DNA of 64,000 bases, from positions 32,117-96,116 of the forward strand of contig MDYQ01000096.1 in assembly GCA_003024175.1 (NCBI GenBank), read 5' to 3'. Of this stretch, positions 1 to 9,834 are shown in pieces. Origin of the DNA: Planoprotostelium fungivorum (taxonomy: Eukaryota > Evosea > Variosea > Cavosteliida > Cavosteliaceae). The notes beneath the pieces are model-generated. The model had not been told where the DNA came from. It ran no database searches and saw nothing but the letters and a program-made list of their open reading frames with translations. How positions within the stretch are numbered: the first letter of the stretch is position 1; each line of letters begins with the position of its first letter. The translations under genes and the position numbers were made by a program.

Positions 1-2
1 AG

Positions 3-445
3 AGTAACTTGAGGATTCCCACTCTCGTGCACTACATCCACAAGACCATCCCGCGGAACTGCAACGATGCCAGGCTGTGCCAACTCTATACGAACATCAC
101 GAACCGCTACCGGGTGAGATTTATTGTCGATCTACAACGAGACGCGTCGAACGATCTACAACGAGACGAGTCGGGATTCGAATGTTGAATTCCGAACAGA
201 GTCGGATCACCGAGGCCAACGCCCCCTTCTTGTTCAACTTTATCCAAGGGAAGCCGGTCGACTTCTCCAGGAGCCTTCCTTCTGCTTCTTCTCCTCCTCC
301 GGCAGACCGACACGAGACACCATCATCGCATGCCATGTCTTCATCGTGGAGTCCACCTCAGCCCATGTCTCCCGAAGAGCGAGTTCAACTTCCGTCCGGA
401 GTGCCTTACGGTTTTCCGACTGATCTGGGGAACGATGATGAATGA
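3..445 (+). CDS. 3' end of an unrecognised gene (two exons)
   Basis: The frame is open from the window edge (SNLRIPTLVHYIHKTIPRNC...) to a GTGAG 5' splice site at 114. An 86-nt intron ends AACAG at 199, and the second exon runs in phase 0 to TGA at 443-445. The visible part is a short basic/hydrophobic helical stretch, then a Ser/Pro-rich tail ending in an acidic NDDE. That composition suggests a disordered C-terminus, but I recognise no domain. The 5' part lies outside the window. The intron carries two copies of the motif TCTACAACGAGAC (131 and 155), which recurs elsewhere in the window. Confidence is for the existence of a gene end, not for any function. Confidence 0.5.
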
Positions 446-1257
446 AAGAGTGTATGAGTGATGTCGTCTGTGTGATGTCGTGTGATGTGTGATGGTTGTT
501 GTGTGATGTGTGACGACGGGAAGGAGTGATGAGTGAAGAGTGCAGCATGAGACTTGCGACGTGTTTGCTATGATGATGGAAGGAACAAAGTGGAATGGAT
601 ATTATCACCATGATGTGATAAAGAGTTCATTGAGAGGAAGGTGGTAATGAGCGAAGTTGTAGGAAGAGAACAAATGGAAGTGTGGGAGTGTGAAGTATAG
701 TATACTATAAAGATCTGGATTGTGAATGTCTTCACCTTTTGTCAACACTCGCTCAGGCACTCAGCAATTCAAGTGATCGAGAGATGATCACACGCGTGAG
801 CGAAGATGAGGTCACAAGTGATGGGGACGAATCGAAGAGAAATAGTTGTATCATCGTAGGATCTATATCATCCTAAAAGAATCGAAGATCATCGAATTAT
901 TGGGATTCGAGATGTGTTGTCGAGGATCTCTATTGATGTTCCCTCGTCAAGTTACTTCATTTTTTATGTGAAATACCACTAACAATTGCGGTCAAAATGA
1001 TTACAATCACATATCATCACATCGCATCCGTCCATCACCTCTTCGGGAACCTTCACATCCATACGAAAAAGCTCCCCCAACACGTCCGACACCTCCACAC
1101 ACTCTTCAAAGTCCTCTCGAGCCCGTTCCTCACAAAAAAAACGACAGTCAGTAAGATATCATGAAAAAACAAATGACACAGAGGAAGGTGAGAGGATTGA
1201 AGCGATTGACTCTTGATCCTTTTCGGTCCATCAGCATCGGCATCCTAACAGCACACA
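446..1257. other. Spacer before RPL34, mostly without genes
   Basis: The left part is low-complexity TGTGATG-type sequence (about 450-540), followed by AT-rich DNA. A minus-strand open frame of about 50 codons (979-1128, ending ...FDRNC) has acidic, protein-like composition and could be a 3' exon, but I found no convincing upstream exon. The last 100 bp must include the RPL34 promoter and leader; a pyrimidine-rich stretch precedes the ATG, as is usual for ribosomal protein genes. No RNA gene seen. Confidence 0.4.
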
Positions 1258-1968
1258 ATGGTTGACAGAAGAGTTACTTACAGAAGGAGACACTCCTACA
1301 AGAACATCTCTAACCGTACCCACACGTGAGTCTATCATGATTCATGTCTATCGTGATCGAGATGGGAATATGATGGAGGAGATCATGTTGGAGACGTTCT
1401 GTATCATTGTTCATGGATTGTGTTCAGGGTTAAGACCTCTGGTGGCCGCATCGTCGCTCACTACCTGAAGAAGAAGGGAACTAGCCCCAAGTGCGCTGAC
1501 TGCCACGTCAAGCTCGCCGGTGTGAGTGGCCCATCTCAATCGTCCTCTTTTCACGATCTCTTCGATCCACGATAACACGAATCATATCACCCATCGTCGA
1601 ACATCTACACGCATGGAACTCATGGAATGTCCATAGATCCCCGCTCTGAGACCCCACCTCTACCGTAAGGTCTCTTCCCAGGACAGATCCGTCTCCCGTG
1701 CCTACGGAGGAAACCGCTGCGCTACCTGCGTCCGCGAGAGGTGAGAAAACTATTCTCATCTTCTTTGTAACGTTACGTGCATCGATGGAAATGGTAGTGT
1801 CTGATTTGTAAACAGAGTCGTTCGTGCTTTCTTGATTGAGGAGCAGAAGATCGTCAAGCGTGTGCTCAAGGTGAGCTTCATTCCCATCATCTTCCCCATA
1901 TCGTATCCTCTTCGACATCACATTTCTCATCGTGATGACAGGCTCAAGCCCAGACCCAAAAGCAGTAA
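1258..1968 (+). CDS. RPL34: 60S ribosomal protein L34 (eL34)
   Basis: Structural protein of the large cytosolic ribosomal subunit. Five exons (1258-1325, 1428-1521, 1637-1740, 1816-1870, 1942-1968) splice in consistent phases. The product starts MVDRRVTYRRRHSYKNISN and includes the family's two CXXC pairs (CADC, and CATC after SRAYGGNR). It ends with the hallmark AFLIEEQKIVKR and an AQAQTQKQ tail, at about the usual eL34 length. The cysteine pairs form the zinc-ribbon-like site of eukaryotic L34. All introns start GTGAG. Very secure on identity; the last splice (1871-1941) is supported by the conserved AQAQ tail. Confidence 0.96.
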
Positions 1969-2431
1969 GGATGCAATAAATTTATGCGGTGCTATCACAA
2001 GTCTCCATCTTCATCTTCCCATCTCACGTATTGCTCTTTGCTAATGAGCGTTCAATTGACATGGATCGTTCAGACAGAAACAATGAAAGAGAGACGATGT
2101 TGGACACGATCGATTACCGAATCACATCGACATCACAATTTTCCCTCTCATCTTATGAGCACGCTCATCAGCAATCGATGCATATGAAAGAGGATATTCA
2201 TCACATCATAACATGATTTTATAGACAATTGAGAGACGATGGACGATCAGTACAGCCCAGTTCCTCATGCATAAATAAAATAAAACCCAATTTTACGCGA
2301 TAAGAAAAGTAGACAGCTACATCATCTCCGACCCGCACATCTTCCAAAAACATCAGGTACTCGCATGTTCCCTGACAGAATCACACTCTATATAGATTCC
2401 CCGCTCTAATATGACTGACATGAATTTAGAA
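1969..2431. other. Spacer with probable 5'-UTR intron
   Basis: No coding signal. AT-rich around 2265-2305 (ATAAATAAAATAAAA), the likely 3' end of RPL34 and promoter area of the next gene. A plausible 5'-UTR intron runs 2357-2429 (CATCAG/GTACTC ... ATTTAG/AAATG), ending two bases before the next ATG. Confidence 0.4.
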
Positions 2432-2780
2432 ATGTCTTCCAGACTCTTGACTAGCTTGAAGAAGGTCCCCGTTGAGGTGTACCCTGTAGTTGCCTCAGTT
2501 GTCGGAGGTTGTGTCCTCTCTGGCTGGATTCTTGTCCACAACTTCAACTCTAGCCACGAGTTTGTGAGGAGAATGTGATGTTTGATTCGGCTGACTGAGC
2601 TCAAGGTCATCAACAAGAAGAAGGGATGGCCTTACATGGAGGAGGAGAAGAGCAGAAACGAATACATCAAGCGTGAGTGGTTAGATATGAAGAGACGTAA
2701 TTGAAGACATTGCAGGACTGTTCCACAAGGAGAACATCAACAGTGGAGACGAGATCGCTGACAGACGCAAGGGTATATAA
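2432..2780 (+). CDS. Small single-TM protein, B12D / MLRQ (NDUFA4)-like
   Basis: Three exons (2432-2563, 2600-2672, 2716-2780) give about 89 residues. The N-terminus is short and basic (MSSRLLTSLKKVPVEVYP), followed by one hydrophobic helix (VVASVVGGCVLSGWILVHNF) and a charged C-terminal half. The PVEVYP-then-helix layout is that of the B12D / NADH-ubiquinone reductase MLRQ subunit family, small inner-mitochondrial-membrane proteins linked to complex I/IV. The first intron ends TGAG rather than CAG, which is slightly unusual. Family assignment rests on size and layout, so it is moderate; it could be another small mitochondrial membrane protein. Confidence 0.5.
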
Positions 2781-3143
2781 TCAATCTTCTTGAATAGATG
2801 AAGAATCATTTTCAACGCCAGGTCACATTATTTTCAACTCGATCTGTGGCGGTCAAAACCGCTCCATTTACATTCTATATCTCGTCAAACTTTCCATCTA
2901 TTATAGAGTATATTCACAGCGCAGCGACAGCGAGTCAACAACTGTCCTGTTCCATCGTTCACCATCACGATCACGTTTCAACCCAGTGTACAGCATCACC
3001 TCCTCGTTAATACACCTTTCGGTCTTTCAGATAGATAGCGTGCACGTGACATCAGGCGTCCTGTCGCTGTTCGTGTTGTCTTCCCCCCTTTTTTTACAAT
3101 TCTCACTTTGTAATCTGAAACCACAACATCAGAGGAGTCAGAT
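2781..3143. other. Spacer upstream of urocanate hydratase
   Basis: No gene seen. AT-rich 2790-2915, then a TTTTTTTACAATTCTC pyrimidine stretch at about 3090-3105 that may mark the core promoter or transcription start of the next gene. Confidence 0.35.
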
Positions 3144-6100
3144 ATGAGCGCCACGCAGACACAGACGACCATTCAAGGTCCTTCCACCACTATCGATGCC
3201 GAGTTGGACAAGATCAAGCAGATCTTCAGCGAAGAGCTGACCGCTGGCATACCTGAAGAGCTACCCGAGATGCCTCAGTGGGATGAGTCGATTCCTCACG
3301 CCCCGAAGCGTCCCATCACTTTCACGGAGGAGACATTCAAGGTGATCGTCTATACGATGATGATCATCGCTGGAACCACTCTCTGAAATATTCAGTTGGC
3401 CATTCGTAATGCACTTCGTTACTTTCCCTCCAAATTCCACGCTCAATTGGCGATCGAATTTGCAGACGAACTGAGAAAGTATGGACATATTTACATGTAC
3501 CGTCTCAGACCCACGAGGTGATTCCTTTGACTCTCACCACGTCCATGATAATGATCCATTCGAACAGCTACGAGGTCAGAGCTTACCCCATCGACGTCTA
3601 TCCCGCCAGATGTCGTCAAGCCGCCGCCATCATGTTGATGATTCACAACAACCTAGACAAGAAGGTGACATCCATCTCCATTCCATCCCACCTGCCATAC
3701 TCCATACCTCTCATCTTCATATGCATCTCATCCACTAAAGACATCTCACTCTGAGACAGGTCGCCCAATACCCACACGAACTCGTTACCTACGGAGGCAA
3801 CGGCAGTGTGTTCTCCAACTGGGCTCAGTATCGTCTCATGCTGAAGTACCTCTCCGAGATGACCGAAGAACAGACGCTCGTCATGTACTCTGGTCACCCC
3901 ATGGGTCTCTATCCTAGTCATCCCGTGAGAACATGACATCTCCATGATGTCGCTCGTCTATGATGTCTCTCATCATCCATGATGTCGCTCGTCTGTGATG
4001 TCTCTCATCACCCATGATGTCGCTCATGTATGATGATGCGCATGGTTGATGATGTTGCACCGATGATGTTGATGCTCATCGTGCGATAGGGTGCACCCAG
4101 AGTCGTCGTCACGAACGGAATGGTCATCCCGAATTACTCTTCCAAGGCAGATTACGAGACCATGTATGCCACCGGCGTCTCCATATACGGACAGATGACC
4201 GCAGGTTCTTACTGCTGTGAGCCACCCTCTATGTCACGTAGGATTCACTGACACGTATAGACATCGGACCCCAGGGCATCGTCCACGGCACGACTATCAC
4301 CGTTATGAACGCGGGCAGAAAGTATCTCGGCGTGGAAGACTTGAGAGGAAAGGTGAGATATTCTTCCGTGGAGAAGGATTCGACGATCTACAACGAGACC
4401 CTGAATGGAACAGGTATTCATCACGAGTGGACTGGGTGGAATGAGTGGGGCCCAGGGAAAGGCCGGAGTCATCTGTAACTCCGTCACGGTCGTCGCAGAA
4501 GTCAACGGTGGGTTCATCTGAACGCGACTGTTACGTACGTTACGTACGTACTCATGCGTAACAGAGGCTGCTTTGAGGAAGAGATACGATCAGGGATGGA
4601 TCATGGAGATCGTCTCTGGTTTAGATCAACTTGTAGAGAGACTGAAGAAGGCGAGACAGAACAAAGAGGTGATGGAATGGTCATGATATCGTACGTACGC
4701 CACGTACTGAACGTAAACAAGGTTGTATCGATCGCTTACCACGGAAACATCGTGGACATCTGGGAGAGACTCGCCGGTGAGATTTCGATGAGATTTCAAT
4801 GAGATCAGAGATACGTAACGTACGTATTGACTCGTTGTAGTGGAGGACGAACTGTTGGTCGAATTGGGAAGCGATCAGACTTCGCTGCACAATCCTTATC
4901 ACGGTGGATACTACCCTGTCGGTCTCTCCTTTGAAGAGTCCAACCAAATGATGGTCGAAAATCCCGATTTATTCAAGTGAGCCTTTTATTCGATTTTATT
5001 CTTCCCTCTCGGCGAGAATAAAATAGAATAAAAGTAACGATTCGACAGAGAGAAGGTGCAAGAGAGTCTGAGGAGGCAGATCGAAGCCATCAACACACTC
5101 TCCTCTCGTGGTATGAAATTCTGGGACTATGGAAATTCATTGTGAGCGTTGTAGATCGATGACGTATGATGACGTCATACAGCCTGTTGGAGGCCTCCAG
5201 AGCGAAGGCCAACGTGATGGACGAGAAGGGAAAATTCAAGTACCCCTCTTACGTACAAGATATCATGGGTGATATCTTCTCTCTGGGATTCGGACCCTTC
5301 CGTTGGTGAGAATTTTCTGCGAATATTCTGGGAAAAGACGGAGAATTTCAATGTGATCACGTGATGATATACAAGATGATCAGAACATGAACAGACACAT
5401 GCGATCCATCCGTGACGCTCATGCTGATGCCCGTCACAGGGTCTGCACGTCTGGTGACATCACAGACTTAGACACGACCGATGCCATCGCGGCAGACATC
5501 ATAGAGAGCATCATGAAGAAAGAAGAAGAGAAGGCTAGCTCGGAAACAAAGAAGAGAGAAGTGACAAAGTGTAAACTACAACACAGAGACAACCACCAGT
5601 GGATCAAAGCTGCAAAGAGCCATCAGATGGTGAGAACATTCTCAGAATATGATGCGAAATTTCACGGAATGTTCCGAGATATTTTAGATGGCAGATTGTA
5701 GATTGACGTGATGTAGGTGGTGGGAAGCAAGGCGAGAATCTTGTACAGCAACGCCCCAGGCAGGAGGGCCATCGCAGCAGCTTTCAACGAAGCAGTCAGA
5801 GACGGAAGAGTGAAGGCACCCATCGTCATCAGGTGACACGTCACACTCTATAGACGTCCATCATGTGATGATGTAGCTGATGAGATGTGATCAGTCGCGA
5901 TCATCATGATGTGTCCGGTGCAGATTCACCTTACAGGGAGACTTCGAACGTTTACGATGGAAGTCACAACACGGCTGATATGGCGGTGCAAAACTTTGTC
6001 GGTGACTCGTTCAGAGGTGAGAAGACATTTATTTCATTTTAATCTTTCTCCCCTCACGTTTCATTATTAACAACCTCTTTTCAAGAGATCTGATTTTATT

Positions 6101-6542
6101 CTGTTTTACTCTCTTTTCGTATGCCATATCTTTTATTCTATTTTATTCTTTTTCTTCTACGTCCCACCTTTTATTCTATTTTATTCTTCTCCACTCAGTC
6201 GTTCAGGTGCTACCTGGGTCGCCCTTCACAACGGTGGAGGCACCGGTTGGGGCGAGTCCATCAACGGAGGCTTCGGTCTCGTTTTGGACGGCACCCCTGA
6301 TGCTGGCAGACGCGCAGATCTGATGTTGGGCTGGGACGTCTTAAACGGAGTGAGAACTGCACATCATGCGAACGAAAAATTCTCATGCGAACGTGCAGGT
6401 CAGTCGCAGGGCTTGGGCTCGCAACGAGAACGCGGAGGACGCCATCACTGCCGCGATGGAAGAAGATGAGCAGCTGGTCGTGACGCTGCCACATCACGCG
6501 AGTGATGATGTGTTGGAGGCAGCTTACCGCGGTGGAAAATAA
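3144..6542 (+). CDS. UROC1: Urocanate hydratase (urocanase)
   Basis: Second step of histidine breakdown in the cytosol: hydrates urocanate to 4-imidazolone-5-propionate (EC 4.2.1.49) using tightly bound NAD+. Many exons follow the family from end to end: IRNALRYFPSKFHAQLA..., HIYMYRLRPT, AYPIDVYPARC, VAQYPHELVTYGGNG, LVMYSGHPMGLYPSHP, TNGMVIPNYS, GPQGIVHGTTITVMNAGRKY, LVELGSDQTSLHNPYHGGYY, FRWVCTSGD (around 5305 and 5442; its Cys matches the catalytic cysteine known in bacterial enzymes), SPYRETSNVYDGSH, FRGATWVALHNGGGTGWGE, and a C-terminal VVTLPHHASDDVLEAAY. Start chosen at MSATQTQTT, where similarity begins after an acidic leader. Stop TAA at 6540-6542. Several introns carry repeats (listed separately). 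No histidine ammonia-lyase gene is adjacent. Identity is secure; small exon edges near 5570-5640 and 5840-5940 are less so. Confidence 0.95.
3941..4036. repeat. 35-bp direct repeat, 2.7 copies, in a urocanase intron
   Basis: Unit starts TCCATGATGTCGCTCGTCT; copies at 3941-3975, 3976-4010 and a partial copy at 4011-4036. It lies inside the intron between the GHPMGLYPSHP exon and the next exon. Copies differ by one or two bases, so the expansion is recent. Confidence 0.85.
4983..5034. repeat. Inverted repeat (20-bp arms) inside a urocanase intron
   Basis: Arm 4983-5002 (CTTTTATTCGATTTTATTCT) and arm 5015-5034 are reverse complements with one mismatch, separated by about 12 bp. In the pre-mRNA this could fold as a stable AU-rich hairpin. 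The same T-rich unit occurs again in another intron of this gene (6130-6188). Confidence 0.75.
6130..6188. repeat. Two copies of a CTTTTATTCTATTTTATTCTT unit in a urocanase intron
   Basis: Near-identical copies at about 6130-6150 and 6168-6188, with a looser relative at about 6085-6115. The unit is one base different from an arm of the hairpin at 4983-5034. Confidence 0.7.
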
Positions 6543-6565
6543 GGGAAAAAGAGATAAAATAACTT

Positions 6566-6585
6566 CATCTACAGTGTTGTAGATG
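6566..6585. repeat. Palindrome CATCTACA-GTGT-TGTAGATG overlapping a start codon
   Basis: Eight-base inverted arms around GTGT. The ATG of the following gene (6583) is the last part of the right arm. It belongs to the TCTACAACG/CGTTGTAGA motif group found across the window (see findings). It could be a protein-binding site or an mRNA leader hairpin. Confidence 0.6.
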
Positions 6586-7332
6586 GAAGATTCGAACCAT
6601 TCGGTGAACGGATTCTGGATTTCTTTGTGTTTGGAATTTCTTCGCGAAGTGTCGCGATTGGCTTCTTTGTGTGTAAACAACAAGAACAACCCACACGACA
6701 ACATGCTGACGAAAATATGGAGATGGTTCAGGCCATCTCACACAAGTGAGGACCACACTGAAAAGATCATGTGAATGCTGAAATGATGTAGATTCCAATG
6801 GAGGAAGTACAAGCACACAAGCTGAAGAGACGAGATCTGGATTGATCCGTTTCGAACTAGAGAAGGGTAAACTCAATCAGATGCTTCGCCCTCTTTGGTT
6901 CAGAACTCTACATATGAGAGGAGCCCCAGCCGCCATCTTAGCTGGAGCTACCCTCTACGGTGCCCGTGGTGCCTTCGCCCCTCTACTCACTCAACACCAA
7001 TCGTCCATGGACATTCGATCACCCATTTCGAGCCCAACCATGTTCCGACAGACAAAGATGAATCAATCTTCGACATCTCCCGTCGAGAGAAGGGTGGAAC
7101 CCACCGTGGAGAACGCGACACCTCCATCTTTGGGCGTCTATAGTCACTGGATCGCTCTAGCACCTCGACCCAATCCTGCACCCGTGAGAGTGAGCCTCTT
7201 TCAACACCGTCTTCAACATGAAAGTTGACAATGAAACAGGTCGATGCACAGCCCACAGCAAGGGCCAATGTGCAGGCACCACCTTTTTACGCGTTACAAA
7301 TGACTGAAAGGAGGAACAACACTTCTGTATGA
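6583..7332 (+). CDS. Unknown protein, first of a local divergent family
   Basis: Three exons (6583-6745, 6792-7183, 7240-7332) join in matching phases to give about 215 residues, with AATAAA at 7350 after the stop. It begins MEDSNHSVNGFWISLCLEFL. A small hydrophobic Ala/Gly stretch (APAAILAGATLYGARGAFAP) follows, then a Ser/Thr/Pro-rich middle and a YSHWIALAP segment. That segment resembles YYHWVSLGR in the next gene. No domain recognised. The start codon is inside a palindrome. Composition and intron phases argue for a real gene; function unknown. Confidence 0.55.
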
Positions 7333-7483
7333 TGATCATCATCCCTGTACAATAAATCTTCTCTTCTCAGCGAAGGTTGAGGAGAGCGATGTGTCATCTA
7401 GAATACCGATCTTTGAATCACCAACGGTCTGCGGTACCAAGTCACTTCTAGACTGATTTCGTCTGAGACATCCACCATCTACT

Positions 7484-8231
7484 TGATCTCCGAATTGGAC
7501 TTCAACATCATGTGATCTCCAGCTAGAATCCTGGACAGAAGAAGTTTCATTCAGTTCTATACAGCGGTCCATAAGGTGAGTCTCAGGAGCCTAATTCGCC
7601 TGGTGAAGTGATATTCCAATTAAAAGAATGAGAACGCCTGGCATTCTCAAACAGGGACGAATTGACTGCCTTCAACGAGACGACAAAAACAAAACAGACG
7701 AAAAGCATAAGCATGCTAGACAATGGAAGAAACAGACGTGATCGAATTGATATCGTCACTCGGGCGCTTGCAGCTGCAGCCAACGCGTCCGGCGTATCAC
7801 CGCCTGAACCGCAGGAGACATCCACCACCGAGAACCGCACGACTTTCATGTCCGACAACCATGCCTGGACCTCTCTTGTACCAGAGTTAGACTCCACCAA
7901 CGTCACGAGCGACTATGACCCATCTACCTGGAGGGCACGATTGGCACAGGGCTCATCATCCTCGTCACCACCGGTAGATATAGACACAAATGCACACACA
8001 GACGTTGAAGTAGAGGCAGACGCAGAGCTGACCAACGAATCAAAGACACCTTCACAAATAGAGGACAAGCACGAGGAGCTTGTCGTCGACAGTTCAATGT
8101 CTTTACAGTTGAATATGTACTACCATTGGGTCTCTCTTGGCAGAGTAGAAGAAGCCATCTCGGCAGATCAAGTCATCACGACAGGAAGACGAATATCTCA
8201 ATGGTGGAGAACGTATATGTACATAAGATAA
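7484..8231 (+). CDS. Unknown Ser/Thr-rich protein, second member of the local family (5' end unresolved)
   Basis: The main exon runs from 7655 (after an intron at 7575-7654) to the stop at 8229-8231. The upstream exon is open from about 7484 (...LESWTEEVSFSSIQRSIR) but has no ATG, so at least one more 5' exon or a decayed start is likely. The product is rich in Ser, Thr, Asp and Glu. The block TPSQIEDKHEELVVDSS followed by YYHWVSLGR matches, respectively, TPSQWETHEEPTVVDDF in the gene at 8781 and YSHWIALAP in the gene at 6583. No known domain. The degenerate stretch at 7440-7500 may be part of it or the remains of another copy. Confidence 0.42.
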
Positions 8232-8780
8232 AAAGACTATTCTGGTAGAGCCTCTTTCGTAACTGAAATGTGAGCCAACCTTTGGCAGAAGCTGCCCAAA
8301 GCGGACCAAATAACTGCGGCGGACGTGTGTAACCAAAAAAATTCAAAATTTATACAACCTAATGACCGAGGGCACTGCTCTCCAAATGTAACAGGAGCCC
8401 TCTAGTGTATTCACTGTTTCATTTGACCTTGTTGGGAGGACGTGATGATTTGATGACGAATCACTTGATAATCGTCTGAAGTCAAGAGGACATCAGATGC
8501 TATCAAACGATATTCACACTCCATGTCTTGATATGTAAATGCAAAATTGTGAATGTGATAATCTTGATGGAGTATTCCATAGGGACACAATCATCCGAGC
8601 TCGGATGATTATGTCCACAGCGGACAGGTGCAACCGCCTGGACGTCCTCCCTGGGAGAGTCACCGGTAACACTGCAAAATCGGCTGAAAGCGAATGGTCA
8701 CTGGGTGGTTAACGGCAGTGAGCACAAATATGGAGGCAGGACACCGTCTCCAGAGGTGATTTCATGGACTTCCTATCTGA
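8232..8780. other. Spacer with an unexplained open frame
   Basis: 8608-8846 on the plus strand is open for about 80 codons without an ATG (includes LQNRLKANGHWVVNGSEHKY, ending SLGSNP). Its Trp-, Gly- and Asn-containing composition looks protein-like, so it may be an exon of a further decayed member of the local family. A short inverted repeat, ATCATCCGAGCTCGGATGAT, is at about 8589-8608. I saw no convincing structural RNA. Confidence 0.35.
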
Positions 8781-9664
8781 ATGGCAATAATCGGAAGCAA
8801 TGGAAAGGCTGTCTGGTGTTCTCCCTTGGATCAAATCCGTAGACTATCTTGTCACCTATTAGACTACCCCTTAACGATGAGAGCACCTCCAACCTCTATG
8901 GCGACTGCACAACCAGCAGGAACTACGTACCATTCGACACGCTTGGATCTCCCGTTAGGACCAACGATCTCGTCGACTGCACACACAAGTGAGATAGAGA
9001 TGACAATGGCACGCTCAACTGTATAGTGAACCGATCAGCAGAGGAGCCAGGCATCTCACCCCCCTCACAAGACTACTTCTACCAAATCCTCTGTGTGGTA
9101 CTACAGACAACGATGTCATCCATCAGGGCAATCTTCCACTCCAGAGAAGCATCCGGCAGCAGTGAACATCTCGCGCCGACATCAGAGACACCGAACGAGC
9201 ACACCTCGACCGCTGAACTATCCACAATGATGACATCATCCATACCAGAGATGTCCGTAGCTGCAGTGATCCAGCCCACCGTCACATCATCAGATCCACT
9301 TATAGATGCTCTCATGGCGTCCACGATTCAGACTTGTAACACGTCCACCTCGGTGGACACCGTTTGGGGCTCTCTGTCAAACGAGTTATATACCACCGCC
9401 TCTGCACTACCCGCCTGCGAGACACCGCTGGTACAACACTCCTCCATTTCATCATCCCAGACCGAGATGTTGACACTTGGTAAACTGATGGAGGCGAGCG
9501 CAGAATTCACCGGGGCAACGACAACACCTTCGCAATGGGAGACACACGAGGAGCCTACCGTCGTCGACGATTTTCCGTCTTTACATCCAAAGTTTATCCA
9601 AATCACGCCAATTGAGAGGGATAGCCCTGATGATGATCGGCGTCGTACCTTCTTTCCTCAGTGA
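8781..9664 (+). CDS. Unknown Ser/Thr-rich protein, third member of the local family
   Basis: Two exons (8781-8988 and 9027-9664) with a 38-nt GTGAG...TATAG intron join in phase to give about 281 residues. The sequence is dominated by Ser, Thr, Pro and Ala. It shares with the gene at 7484 an aligned set of blocks: a WGSL(x)NEL / WTSL(x)PEL segment, an ASAEFTGATTTPSQ / ADAELTNESKTPSQ segment, and a THEEPTVVDDF / KHEELVVDSS segment. DNA identity is also visible there (both read GTCGTCGAC). Only moderate confidence in the exact start. Possibly a cell-surface or disordered protein; no signal peptide is evident. Confidence 0.52.
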
Positions 9665-9834
9665 CAAATCTCATCGATGTTCTGTGGCGGACCCTTGCAC
9701 GTTACACTGCAGTCCAGCGAAAATGGTCACTCACAGTTCCAAAGATGACTTAGACGCAAGTGATGATCGACGGTTTCGAATCTGCTCTCATCGATGGTAG
9801 ATTCCTCTTCAAACACCATTTCTCTTCTCTTTAT

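Noticed and set aside
3144-6542. Urocanase considered as a recent bacterial transfer
   Set aside because: The gene has many short native introns and the same splice consensus as neighbours, so there is no sign of recent transfer.
8600-8780. GC-richer segment considered as RNase P, SRP or other structural RNA
   Set aside because: None of the conserved cores (SRP helix 8 GGAA/GCAG, RNase P CR-I/CR-V) could be found; an open reading frame explains the composition equally well.
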